From the NCBI GenBank assembly GCA_020744225.1, contig JAGMWG010000008.1, positions 310,001 through 374,000 on the forward strand: a DNA stretch of 64,000 bases, written 5' to 3'. This document shows, piece after piece, positions 1 through 8,945 of the stretch. The DNA is from Paraphoma chrysanthemicola (taxonomy: Eukaryota; Ascomycota; Dothideomycetes; Pleosporales; Phaeosphaeriaceae). The position numbers and the translations under genes are program-made. Numbering within the stretch: position 1 is the stretch's first letter; each line of letters opens with the position of its first letter. The notes beneath the pieces are model-generated. The model saw nothing but the letters and a program-made list of their open reading frames with translations. It had not been told where the DNA came from and did not search any database.

Positions 1-87
1 AATACCTTCGCCTCGGCCAAAGTCCTCACAAAAGAAGCGGCCGACACTGCATCGCATTCGCTCTACGCACCACCACCGCTTACCAAC

Positions 88-1458
88 ATGCCTGCCGCCG
101 TAGCTTCGCGTGGCCAAAAAATGTCAAGAGCGACCCGCGATAGCGCACCGCCCGCTAAAAAGGCAAAGCTCTCCCAGGCCTCGACACCGGCCCAGACAAA
201 CGGCCTCAAGGCGCTCGTGAACGGAAACTCGGCGCGCAAACCCACCGCAAAGATCAATGGCGCCAAAGACGCACGAACAGTCCGAGTCGACGAAGCCACC
301 GCAGTCGTGAGCGGAGGCCAGGACGGTCATGGTGACGTCGACATGGAGGACGCACAGCAGCAAATCATTGAGATCAGCAGCAGTGCCGAGGAAGACAGCG
401 ACGATGCCAGCGATAGCGACGAGCACGACGATACTCAATCTGGCGCCAACGGAGAAGTTACTGCGCCAGCCACCAATGGCTTCGCGGCAGAAGAGGACCA
501 ACCCGCAGATGATGAAGGTGTAGATACAGAAGAGCTCTCTTTTGGCGATCGTCTACGCGCACAAGATCCCGAGCCCGTGCAAGAGTCTCGTGTCGTTGAT
601 GTCGAATCCGCCTTTGCTGGCGCAGGACCCGAGTCGAGAGCTCTTGCGAGCCTGCCACGCAGGACGCTGCCCACACCCTCGTCAAACTCCCTGGGAACCG
701 TCCTTACACAAGCGCTACGAACAAACGACCAAGACCTGCTCGAGACGTGTTTGCGCACTGTCGATGTAGAGGTAATCTACCAGACCGTCGAGCGGCTGCC
801 ATCGCCACTGGTCGCCACTCTACTACAAAAGCTGGCAGAGCGCCTGCATAAGAGGCCTGGTCGAGCGTCATACCTCATGATCTGGGTACAGTGGTCGCTT
901 GCCGCTCATGGCGGGTACTTGGCTAGCCAACCACAACTGGTCAAGCAGCTTTCGACCCTCAATAAGGTATTGAGGGAGCGCGCCAGCGGATTACAGCCTC
1001 TATTGTCCCTCAAAGGCCGACTAGATATGCTGCATGCCCAACTCGTATTGCGGAAACGCAACCAAGCAAAAGCAGCGAACGACGATGAGGAAGAGGCGGT
1101 AATATATGTCGAGGGGCAAGACGATTACGTTTCGTCGGACGACGAATCCGTAGATGATACCACGGCCATCAACACCCAGAAGAGATTACGAGGCGATGTC
1201 GAAGACGACGATGAGAGCTCGACCGACGAAATGCCGACAACCATGGAAGTCAACGAGGAGTCAGACGAGGGCAGCGAGGACTCTGATGATCTCATCGACG
1301 ATGAAGCGGAGGAGACAGATGTCGATACTGGCGACGATATGTCTGAGCCCATGAGTGACGATTCGGAGATTGGGGAAGGGCTCTCCGAGAGCGAAGAGGA
1401 GTTGAAACCGGCCAAAAGATCTACAGCTACCCGTGCTGGGCTGAAGAGTCGTCGCTGA
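88..1458 (+). CDS. Utp12-domain small-subunit processome protein (Utp5/WDR43-like)
   Basis: A single exon encodes 456 aa; the first ATG at 88 lies in a good CAACATG context. The middle (about residues 200-330) matches the Utp12 domain of the t-UTP/UtpA proteins. It has a short N-terminal helix (LGTVLTQALRTND), then 'LPSPLVATLLQKLAERL', then the 'LMIWVQWSLAAHGGYL' segment. Flanks are low-complexity: a Lys/Ala-rich N-terminus and acidic Asp/Glu/Ser tracts on both sides, as in nucleolar factors. In the family this domain helps assemble the UtpA subcomplex, which links rDNA transcription to 18S pre-rRNA processing. Unlike human WDR43 it has no WD40 propeller, so it is a short form. Another RNA-processing gene, RRP12, lies at 30.5 kb. 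The function is known from the family; the Utp5 orthology is inferred. Confidence 0.8.
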   Translation: MPAAVASRGQKMSRATRDSAPPAKKAKLSQASTPAQTNGLKALVNGNSARKPTAKINGAKDARTVRVDEATAVVSGGQDGHGDVDMEDAQQQIIEISSSAEEDSDDASDSDEHDDTQSGANGEVTAPATNGFAAEEDQPADDEGVDTEELSFGDRLRAQDPEPVQESRVVDVESAFAGAGPESRALASLPRRTLPTPSSNSLGTVLTQALRTNDQDLLETCLRTVDVEVIYQTVERLPSPLVATLLQKLAERLHKRPGRASYLMIWVQWSLAAHGGYLASQPQLVKQLSTLNKVLRERASGLQPLLSLKGRLDMLHAQLVLRKRNQAKAANDDEEEAVIYVEGQDDYVSSDDESVDDTTAINTQKRLRGDVEDDDESSTDEMPTTMEVNEESDEGSEDSDDLIDDEAEETDVDTGDDMSEPMSDDSEIGEGLSESEEELKPAKRSTATRAGLKSRR

Positions 1459-1911
1459 AGCTTTTCATGATTTCATTCATTCTTGTACACTTTGACGAGC
1501 CTGTAGCCAACGTCGGGCGAAAAGTTGCGGACGCAGTCATGAGCATTTTGGGCGCAAAGGTGTCCGAAAGAGGACCCATCCGTTAGCGTGCTGAGCCCGG
1601 ACAGACTGCAACTGGTGCATTCAGCAGTCCTGTTGCATAGCGTTGAAATCAAACGTACCACACGATACTCATTCTCCATGTCTCAGATACTCCTGAACCT
1701 AAGTCGATACTGCCACAACGTCTCACTGTGAGCTCAGCAATGCCAGAATAATCTCGTGCCCCATCTCTATATAATGTCTGCCAGCAGCAATTACTACCTA
1801 CCAGCGTACATTACAAGGATATCCTCGATTGCGTGAACCTGTGCCCTTTCCTGAACCTGTCACCCGACATTGCGACAGGCAAAGGAAGCAGGAATCCGAC
1901 ATCTCTTCCAT
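1459..1911. other. Intergenic, 453 bp
   Basis: This holds the 3' flank of the Utp12-domain gene and the presumed promoter of the next small gene. The only motif I see is a TATA-like box near its downstream end, listed separately. Confidence 0.5.
1768..1774 (+). promoter_or_regulatory. TATA-like box (TATATAA)
   Basis: TATATAA lies 138 bp upstream of the ATG at 1912, a plausible TATA position for a fungal gene with a short leader. It is supported by sequence match and spacing only. Confidence 0.35.
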
Positions 1912-2517
1912 ATGGGCATAGACACTTTAATTCCATCCCAGCTTCACCTCCCTCCCAAAAAATCTATGACGGTAAAACCTGCGGACATCCCAGTCGCTGT
2001 GCTTGATCTGAACGGCAACCCTATCTGTGCGGATAGGCCGGTGCCAGTATTGCGCCGCTCATGCTCTGGACATTTATTTCAGCCATGCGAAGGGGTCATC
2101 AAGGCCAGCGAAATGATGGCACCGGTTCCTGTTGCACCAGACGAGATTGTTATGTTGCGCCGCGCGACAGTGCTTGAAGTACATGTGTTGCGGCCAGTGA
2201 GGAAGAATAGGATCAGCGGTTTGAAGAAGCGGGTCCGGTTCAGTGCACTATGTGCAAAGGACAGTTCTTCGGATGGTAGCAAGCCTACATCTACGGTTCT
2301 GTTGGAAGGTAATCATGTCGCCAATGAAATGGATGCGCATAATTGTAGGAATGAGGAGGAAAGTCACCACTGCATTACCAATAGTATCTTGAGCTTTGGC
2401 TGTCCGGACTCTGTAAGCAGTGGAGAGGCTGCTTGTATGGTAAGAGCTGGAAGGAAACGTAACCTTAACGTGCAACATGAGGCTGACGATGTCTGGTTGC
2501 GGATTGCCTATGAGTAG
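1912..2517 (+). CDS. Hypothetical protein, 201 aa
   Basis: An intronless reading frame starts at the first in-frame ATG (1912); a second in-frame ATG at 1966 would shorten it by 18 residues. The protein is soluble, with no signal peptide or membrane segment. It has a Val/Pro-rich N-terminal half, a basic patch (VRKNRISGLKKRVRF, around residue 100) and a Cys/His-sprinkled C-terminal half ending in 'DDVWLRIAYE'. The basic patch resembles a nuclear-localisation or PP1-type KVRF docking sequence, but that is only a resemblance. I do not recognise a family. A TATA-like box sits 138 bp upstream. It is the first of five consecutive small orphan genes. Confidence 0.45.
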   Translation: MGIDTLIPSQLHLPPKKSMTVKPADIPVAVLDLNGNPICADRPVPVLRRSCSGHLFQPCEGVIKASEMMAPVPVAPDEIVMLRRATVLEVHVLRPVRKNRISGLKKRVRFSALCAKDSSSDGSKPTSTVLLEGNHVANEMDAHNCRNEEESHHCITNSILSFGCPDSVSSGEAACMVRAGRKRNLNVQHEADDVWLRIAYE

Positions 2518-2867
2518 CCAGGGATCCTCAACCCCTTGATTCCAGTTCACTCTAATCAAACCCTGGCCAGTGATACCACCATTTTCCAGACTGCTGTACT
2601 AAGTTACTTCACTTTTCACGGTATTGTTCGTCGATCGCACACCTCTTCGCAACCACCACAACATTGTGTACAACTCAACACTGTTAGCACAACATTGTGC
2701 ACACACGAAACCGTACCCTCCAGTCACTTGATCCGCCCAAGCGAGTACATTTCCCCACATGTCTTCTCTCCCATTCAGTATAAGTGGCATTTGAAAAGCT
2801 GACTTCAGCAATACAAAAAATCAGTACATCTCTATTCCCAGTTCTACCGTCTTCGAACCTCTTTGTG
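2518..2867. other. Intergenic, 350 bp
   Basis: A short spacer between two orphan genes. A TATAAG sequence at about 2779 lies 89 bp before the next ATG. It also contains a repeated phrase (acaacattgtg at about 2659 and 2690). Confidence 0.4.
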
Positions 2868-3869
2868 ATGCGCACTAGTGTGGAGCTTCTACGGAAAGAA
2901 GTTGTGAGTGGTCAACATATGCTTCGCTATTTTCAGGACGAAGACGAGCATAGAGAATTACAACCAGAATTTATGGTGGCTCCACTTCGGATTAAATACA
3001 AGGGTCAGTCTGATCGCCCCCAAGGCACGGAGATGAAGCTTGACAATGCCTCGGTAGACAGCAACCGGGATCTTTCCGACGCTTCTTCTATGGATGTCAG
3101 CTTCCATCGCTACGGTGCTAAGACACCCAAAGATCAACACAGCTTGGATGCGTCTTCCATGGTAGTCGACTCCCAGAGCTGTTCCAATGTACCCATTGGT
3201 TTCGATACTACTGAGGAGCAGATTGGTACATTAGGACTTCACTCCCAAGAAGGCAATGTGAATTCTTGTTGCCAAGCTCCATCTGCCCCAAGCCTGTATG
3301 GCCCCGCTCATTTTCCAGGCGTGGTTGATTGGGATACTGTGGCCTTGGTTGACGGTCTGCAGGACCATGAGACCGTTGCCTCAATTCCGCGCTCTCCTCT
3401 TCGCGTCCGAAATATAGTCGACACCACCGCGGCTGATATTCGAACGTCTACAACAATAGATAATGAAGTATTTGGTTTCGTGCATCTCACTCTTCCACCT
3501 CCACCATCTACTCCTCCAAACCAACGAGACTCCACACTCTCATACGCCCAGCACGACTATGGTACACTCGCAGCGATGTTACCCAACCGCTCAAGCACGC
3601 CAGACACATTCTCGGGGTCACAAGGGAGCTCTCGGCCGAAATTCATGCGTAGTATGAGCACAATCTTCGATCCTAATCGAGCCGTGCATCCATTACCAGA
3701 TAGTAGATCCATTGCTGCATTACAGCGCGGCATCGCATGGTTTGAAGAGCACTTGCCAATACGGTCGGGTTCGATTTCGGCTCGTGTGCCTGGGTGGAGT
3801 GCACGGGTCAAGGCGGGCTTCCGTGAGGGGTTGGGCGAGGTGGAAGAGTTTCTGGGCGGGCTGTTGTAG
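2868..3869 (+). CDS. Hypothetical protein, 333 aa
   Basis: An intronless frame from ATG 2868 (frame open upstream to 2784, but without an ATG). The protein is mostly Ser/Thr/Pro-rich and probably disordered, with a Pro run (LPPPPSTPP) near residue 230. The C-terminal 60 residues look folded: 'IAALQRGIAWFEEHLPIRSG', then 'VPGWSARVKAGFREGLGEVEEFLGGLL', an amphipathic helical end. No signal peptide, transmembrane helix or known domain is visible. It lies in a run of orphan genes on the same strand. The ordered, tryptophan-containing C-terminus is why I believe it is a real gene. Confidence 0.5.
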   Translation: MRTSVELLRKEVVSGQHMLRYFQDEDEHRELQPEFMVAPLRIKYKGQSDRPQGTEMKLDNASVDSNRDLSDASSMDVSFHRYGAKTPKDQHSLDASSMVVDSQSCSNVPIGFDTTEEQIGTLGLHSQEGNVNSCCQAPSAPSLYGPAHFPGVVDWDTVALVDGLQDHETVASIPRSPLRVRNIVDTTAADIRTSTTIDNEVFGFVHLTLPPPPSTPPNQRDSTLSYAQHDYGTLAAMLPNRSSTPDTFSGSQGSSRPKFMRSMSTIFDPNRAVHPLPDSRSIAALQRGIAWFEEHLPIRSGSISARVPGWSARVKAGFREGLGEVEEFLGGLL

Positions 3870-4366
3870 GATATGGTGAATCAACTTAGTGCCACATGGA
3901 GGGTACCTTATGGGAGATCTTGAAAGAGCTTGTGTAGGCGAGCTATCCTAGGACTTCTCCGATAGTACACATCAGAATCATGCAATCATCTTGCGATCTT
4001 AGAGTTGGTCAGTGAAAGACATGTGCTCCACCAGCTTTTCAACGTAAAAGTCTCAACATAGCGTCGACTGCGAGACATTGTGCACACTATGAGGCTAAGC
4101 CTTTCTAAACTGGCTTTCTGTTCTTTGACTGTTTGTCTTCAGCACTTTCATATTTTTCGCACAATGCCCTTGTGGGAGCCAAAGCTCCGCGACGCCTCGT
4201 CGATTCTTTGTCTAGAGCATGTGGAAAATACGGGAACCACTTGAAAGAGCACACAGATGCGGACCTTGATTTATCCAGATATGTCTACTCTTGCACATAA
4301 AAGACTTGAGCACGAAAGATCTACGCGGCATCACTCCAAAGCTCTTCATCGCAGGCTGAGGTCATA
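3870..4366. other. Intergenic, 497 bp
   Basis: No gene or clear motif seen. It is presumed 3' UTR of the gene ending at 3869 and promoter of the gene starting at 4367. Confidence 0.5.
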
Positions 4367-5008
4367 ATGGCGAGTTCATCGCGCCTTGACTCCCCTATCA
4401 AACCTAGCTTCACACGCAAGCTTTCAGATCCTGTTACCTCTCCTGGTCGTATAGCAGAGCGACCACAGAATCCGCAAACTTCCCTGCGCGGTCCAAGCAG
4501 ACCATCAGCATCACATAACCTTCATCATCAATACACCCCCTCCTGTGGTCCGCCGTCGACCTCTTTAAATTCACCTTTAACATTCTCAACAACAACCCCG
4601 AACCCATTTGCACCCTCTTCCTCGTTCTCAACCACCGCCTCAGCCCCATCACACCCTTATGAACCTCTCCCCTCGAGTTCCAACTCATCTACCCTGACCA
4701 ACGTCACTCAACCCGTCGATACCAACTGCGACAATTGGAGCGAGGGTTGGTCTATCTCGAGCGTAGACGAGATGATCGATACCAAATCGTTGAAGAGAAA
4801 TTCGTTGCCGTACATTGCAGAGAACGACTTTTTATACTATCCGAAGAGAAAGGAAGAGGTACAGAGTTATTGGAGTGACGAGGAGGAGGAGACGAAAGAG
4901 GGGAGGGTGAAGATGATGGGGAGGAAGTTGGAAAAGGGGGAGAGGAGTGGCGAGGGATTGAGGGAGTGGCTGAGGAGGACAATGAGGAAGTTGAATTCGA
5001 GAAGGTAG
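4367..5008 (+). CDS. Hypothetical Ser/Pro-rich protein with basic C-terminal helix, 213 aa
   Basis: A single exon from ATG 4367 to TAG 5008. The first 115 residues are Ser/Thr/Pro/Asn-rich and look disordered. A short conserved-looking block follows (CDNWSEGWSISSVDEMIDT), then an aromatic segment (YIAENDFLYYPKRKEEVQSYW), an acidic run (SDEEEE) and a highly basic tail (LREWLRRTMRKLNSRR). The tail can form an amphipathic helix. The 'W-S-D-[ED]-E' element followed by a basic tail recurs in the neighbouring gene ending at 6120. I know no family for it. Purine bias on the coding strand over the last 200 nt matches the acidic/basic composition. Confidence 0.5.
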   Translation: MASSSRLDSPIKPSFTRKLSDPVTSPGRIAERPQNPQTSLRGPSRPSASHNLHHQYTPSCGPPSTSLNSPLTFSTTTPNPFAPSSSFSTTASAPSHPYEPLPSSSNSSTLTNVTQPVDTNCDNWSEGWSISSVDEMIDTKSLKRNSLPYIAENDFLYYPKRKEEVQSYWSDEEEETKEGRVKMMGRKLEKGERSGEGLREWLRRTMRKLNSRR

Positions 5009-5391
5009 TACCTTGTCGGTGGTGCCCTAATCGGTTTGTCAGAAATTTAATAAGACAGTACTTCTTCTTTACACGATTCGATGAGACTTCTGACTGAAAT
5101 GCTTCCTGCTCTTCCGTCCCTGTTAGCTTCTTCATGCCATCCTCTGTATGTAGCGTGACACTTTAGCAGAAGTGGATATGTCTGCCATCTCACTGCAGCA
5201 ATGCAAGCAAATTTTTGTCATCTCACAATGTCCACAGTTGAAGCACGATGAGATGAGTTTGCGACAGTCAAAAGGCTCGCGATGATGATACCAACGTCAC
5301 CATCCAGTCCCATCTGTTTCACCAGCCTTCCAGGATCTGCCTATTCCAATAGCCTTCACAGAACCCGCTTCTATCGAACTGATCTCCAGGA
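5009..5391. other. Intergenic, 383 bp
   Basis: No convincing gene. A frame from 5282 runs through the start of the next gene but in another phase, with no support. Presumed promoter of the gene at 5392. Confidence 0.5.
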
Positions 5392-6120
5392 ATGCCACAT
5401 TGCGGCACCTCTTACGGTGGTTCACAATCGGGTCGCTTGCCACGATCAACTGACTACGGCGGTCTTCCCGGAGACGAGTACCAGATCCTCCGTCGTGCCA
5501 ACGACCGCGAGCGGTTGGAGCGGCATTTTGAGGGCGGAAGCAGCTCCCGTACCTACCAGCCATCTAGTTCGGCTTACCGTGATGCAGGTCTCTCATATAG
5601 CCAGCGCCATGGCATCTCTGAAGTCCGTAACGCGACGCGAGCTGCGCTCGGTCCGTCATTTGACTTCACTGACGATACTTACGGTCGCTCGACCCGTCAT
5701 CGTGATAATTACGAGCGTAGCCGTGGCTGGACGGATGATAGGCCGTCTCCTAGTGGTGCTATCCCGCAGCGGTATCTCAACGAGTATAATCAACGCTGGC
5801 ACGAAGATGATGAGGATAACGACGCTGATCGATATCTAGATGACCACAATCGTAACGCCACATGGCGCCGTCCTGCACGACTGACCGAAACTCCGACGTA
5901 TCGTGAACCGGCATACAACTCTCGCCCTCGCTCAGCGGTTTCGTCTAGTCGTGCCGATAGTGGGTATTATTCGAACTACGAACACCCATCACCATGTGCG
6001 CGGGATTGTGAGCGCGGTTCGGATCGGCAGCCTCTAACCAGCGTTTGGAGTGACGACGAAGATGGCCATGAGAAGCCTTCGCGCACGCGTGGATTCTTAC
6101 GCCACATCCACCGGCATTAG
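5392..6120 (+). CDS. Hypothetical Arg/Ser/Tyr-rich protein, 242 aa
   Basis: A single exon from ATG 5392 to TAG 6120. The composition is extreme (Arg, Ser, Asp, Tyr), with many RS/SR/RD pairs and repeated tyrosines, like disordered RNA-associated or condensate-forming proteins. No folded domain is obvious. Near the C-terminus 'SVWSDDEDGHEKPSRTRGFLRHIHRH' combines a W-S-D-D-E-D element with a basic tail. The gene at 4367 has the same arrangement (YWSDEEEE plus a basic tail), so the two may be diverged paralogues. The function is unknown. Confidence 0.5.
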   Translation: MPHCGTSYGGSQSGRLPRSTDYGGLPGDEYQILRRANDRERLERHFEGGSSSRTYQPSSSAYRDAGLSYSQRHGISEVRNATRAALGPSFDFTDDTYGRSTRHRDNYERSRGWTDDRPSPSGAIPQRYLNEYNQRWHEDDEDNDADRYLDDHNRNATWRRPARLTETPTYREPAYNSRPRSAVSSSRADSGYYSNYEHPSPCARDCERGSDRQPLTSVWSDDEDGHEKPSRTRGFLRHIHRH

Positions 6121-6773
6121 TAGGCCGAGTGACAACATGTGGAGCGCCCTTGTATGGACAGGCCATACTCCAAGGTAAGATTGTGAAAACAGCGCGGGTG
6201 GATTGTAGACGACTCCTGTTCAGGGTTCCCATAGACTCGGTAATCTTTTCGATCATTTTATCACTTCGGCGAAACAGGTAGGTCTGGTATCTCAGGATTT
6301 GAGTAGGACAAATGAAGAATTGGATTACAACAATGAATGATTTAAAAATGAACAATGACTTCAGTGACGAAGCGTAATCATGGCTGCGCATGCAGGTAGA
6401 AGCAAATAGAGAAATGGTGAATGCGTGAGGAATGGGTTGGAAGCGGAGAAAGAGCGCTAGTGCACATACAATACCATGTCAAGCTGCCCTACCCATTCTT
6501 GGCCCAAGGCCATTTGATGCCGAGCACCACTGTGTGATGTCGCGTATGGTTGTACAACGTTGTATGTATGAACTATCCAGCACCTCGAGAAGCGAAGATG
6601 TGTGCCTTGTTCTAGCTAGTTCGGTGCAAGGCGGATCCTCGATTGTGGCAACTGCAGATCGAGCGCCTTCGGGACGCCACTCGCGCATCTTCCCTACTCA
6701 TCAACTCTCAACTCAGATTTTTGATATTCCTAGCTATATTTCTTATACAGCTGGTTCTGAAAGCTGACCAACT
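6121..6773. other. Intergenic, 653 bp
   Basis: Open frames here are short, overlap one another on both strands and show no protein-like composition. I see no gene. Confidence 0.5.
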
Positions 6774-7602
6774 ATGCCTCATGTGACGTCCAGTGCGGAT
6801 ATTGCAGCGCCCGCGAGCGTTGGTGTTCCGGACAAGATCGGACAGCATTTGACGGAAAGCATCTTGACTCTACAACAAATGATACGAAACATCAGAGAAG
6901 ATGTATCCGGTGGAACTTCGCCCTCGATATTGCTTCCAGCAGAATCAGTAGGTGGCTCCTTCCGGTTATTTCTCATTGCAGCAAGTTGACATGCTTCAGG
7001 GTGAAGGTTTAGAAAGCGGAATGGTCATGTTAAGCTTGGAGCCGTCAGCGAGCGACATAGAGTTGCACCTTGCGCCGTTAGAGAGACGACTACAGGACCT
7101 GGAGCATACAACTCGTGCTTGTTCGCAGTGGCTCCCACCAGCCGCGCCACCCAAATCACCAGAGTATTCCATTATCGACATCTCAGATCTGTTAGCAGCC
7201 GTCAAATTGCTCGAAGATATTTCAGAACACACAAATTCTCGTAAATCACCAACCCCACAACAGTTCTTCTCCAAATACAAGTGGATGTGGGATCCTTTGT
7301 GGAAAGAATTCTACACCATGATTCCAGACCAATCATCATACGTGTACCTTTCGCGCTGGAAACTCAATGAGCAAAGACAGGTCTGGGAACATGTCAGTAT
7401 GATCGCGCCGGACGTGAAGCCCGATTTTGCTGCGGAAATGCTCGGGAGTTGGGAGGATTGGGCATGGGATCCGGTATGGAAAGAGTGGTACCTCGATGTC
7501 ACCCATGAGGAAGGAGAAGCAGGACGGTGTTGTGTATATGCGAGCCGTTGGGATGTGCAAGATGGCGGAGAGTGGGTCTATGCTGGGCGGTTTGCGGCTT
7601 GA
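6774..7602 (+). CDS. Hypothetical protein with duplicated WDPxWKE(F/W)Y motif, 259 aa
   Basis: Two exons: 6774-6947 and 7000-7602. The 52-nt intron has a GTAGGT donor and a GTTGAC branch-like site, and ends in CTTCAG. The frame is preserved exactly (58 codons + 201 codons with stop). The N-terminal half is helical, with possible coiled coil (QHLTESILTLQQMIRNIRED; LERRLQDLEHTTRACSQWL). The C-terminal half holds two copies of an aromatic element about 56 residues apart: 'YKWMWDPLWKEFYTMI' and 'EDWAWDPVWKEWYLDV'. Each is followed by 'VYLSRW' or 'VYASRW' and a second tryptophan. This is an internal duplication of a roughly 45-residue Trp-rich unit. The length and paired W-D-P motifs suggest a binding module. 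I do not recognise the family. Confidence 0.6.
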
Positions 7603-8494
7603 GGTGGATGATGATGGAAGCGCAATGCAGAACACCTCACAACCTCTTCCATCATCACTCAGAGAGAGATGGTACTTTGCCAAACGGGAAATTCACTTGC
7701 GCTGTGGATTACTGGCAATGTTCCTGTGAATGTATCGCATGGGTCGCGTACCACTTTGTTCACACAGTAATCATAGAGCTATAGTGTGCCCACAAAGCGC
7801 CTTACTCAGCCTAAAGAGATTCAAAATCTAGACAGCATCTTCCTTTCACTTGCGACTCTCTGGGAGAGATGGTACCTGCCCAGATAGGTAAGTACTTCGG
7901 AGTGTCGAATGCTGTGAGTTTGTGAGTGAATGCCTTGCTCGGTCCACGTACATAAGCCCCACCTAGGAATGTAAATCAATATTACTAGTATCGAGTGTCT
8001 CTGCAGAGGGCATGAGGTTTCTCTATCTCGGCAAAGTCTAGTTCCAAAAAAATACAGGCCGCCGATCTCAAGGTGAAGGATTGTATTTCGCGCATATCTG
8101 ATGTCTTACACTTTGCCTCTGCTCAGAACACAGCTCCCTCTCATGTCCGCCATCGACAGCAAGATTCGGGGAGAGGCGATACATTCTCAATCACGCAGGT
8201 ATATGCCACCATCAATCGCAGTAAACTTTACTTTTTTGGGACGCCATGCCCTATGATATGTTCGTTCACTCTCTATCAGCATTATGCGCACTCATTGTGA
8301 AGTCAGGGTAAAAATGAGGCATCAATTAGAACAAAATCAGTAGATGGGGTATACAGCCGCTCTCTAGCCTTGCAAACATCTCATTATCAACTCAACTCAA
8401 CTACCAACAAGAAAGCATACACAAGAAGGCAACACTTCAAACACCCGTTCAGCACAGCTCAACCAAACTCATCTCCACCTCATACCATCACTAT
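7603..8494. other. Intergenic, 892 bp
   Basis: This lies between two convergent genes and so is mostly 3' flank. The overlapping open frames to 7784 merely continue the preceding gene out of frame. No other signal seen. Confidence 0.5.
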
Positions 8495-8945
8495 CTACAA
8501 GAAGAGGGCAGCGACGGCACCAGCGGCAAGCGCGCCACCAACCTTGATGTGCGAAGCAGCACCTGTGAACTGGGTGGGGGGTGCGCTGTAGGCACCGGTA
8601 CCAGATGGGGCGGCAGTGCCGACCGAGGTCTTGGTCAGGTCAAGAGGGACCTTGCTGGAACCGGGAACGACGGGGTAGCCGGTGCCGACGGGAGCAGAGG
8701 GCTTGGGGGCATAGGTGGTGGGGTAAGGAGCCGGGCCCGTGGCGGCGTGGGAGGAAGGAGCAAGAGGGGTGTGCTTGAGGGTCCTGATGTGGTTGTTAGA
8801 ATGTTATGTAGAGAGATGCCATGGCGGCGCCAACATACTCGGTGACGGTGACGGTGACGACAGCAGAGCACGACTCCTCAGCGGGAGTGCCGTACTGCGC
8901 GGCAGCAACGGCGATGAGAGCAGAGGCGATGATGGAGAACTTCAT
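8495..8945 (-). CDS. Small secreted GPI-anchor-type protein, 131 aa
   Basis: Two exons on the minus strand: 8839-8945 (start ATG at 8945) and 8495-8783. The 55-nt intron has a perfect GTATGT donor, a TTCTAAC branch site and a CATCAG acceptor. The protein starts with a classic signal peptide (MKFSIIASALIAVAAAQYG), then 'SCSAVVTVTVTE', a Pro/Thr/Ser-rich stretch, and a C-terminal hydrophobic tail (HIKVGGALAAGAVAALFL) preceded by small residues (TGAAS). That is the layout of a GPI-anchored cell-wall or surface protein. The frame is consistent through the splice (132 codons including stop). Only one cysteine is visible in the mature chain, so it is not a disulfide-rich effector. A TATA-like box lies about 190 bp upstream. 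The specific function is unknown. Confidence 0.75.

Noticed and set aside
8549..8845. Gly-rich plus-strand frame
   Set aside because: It is the antisense of the Pro/Thr-rich coding exon of the GPI-type protein.
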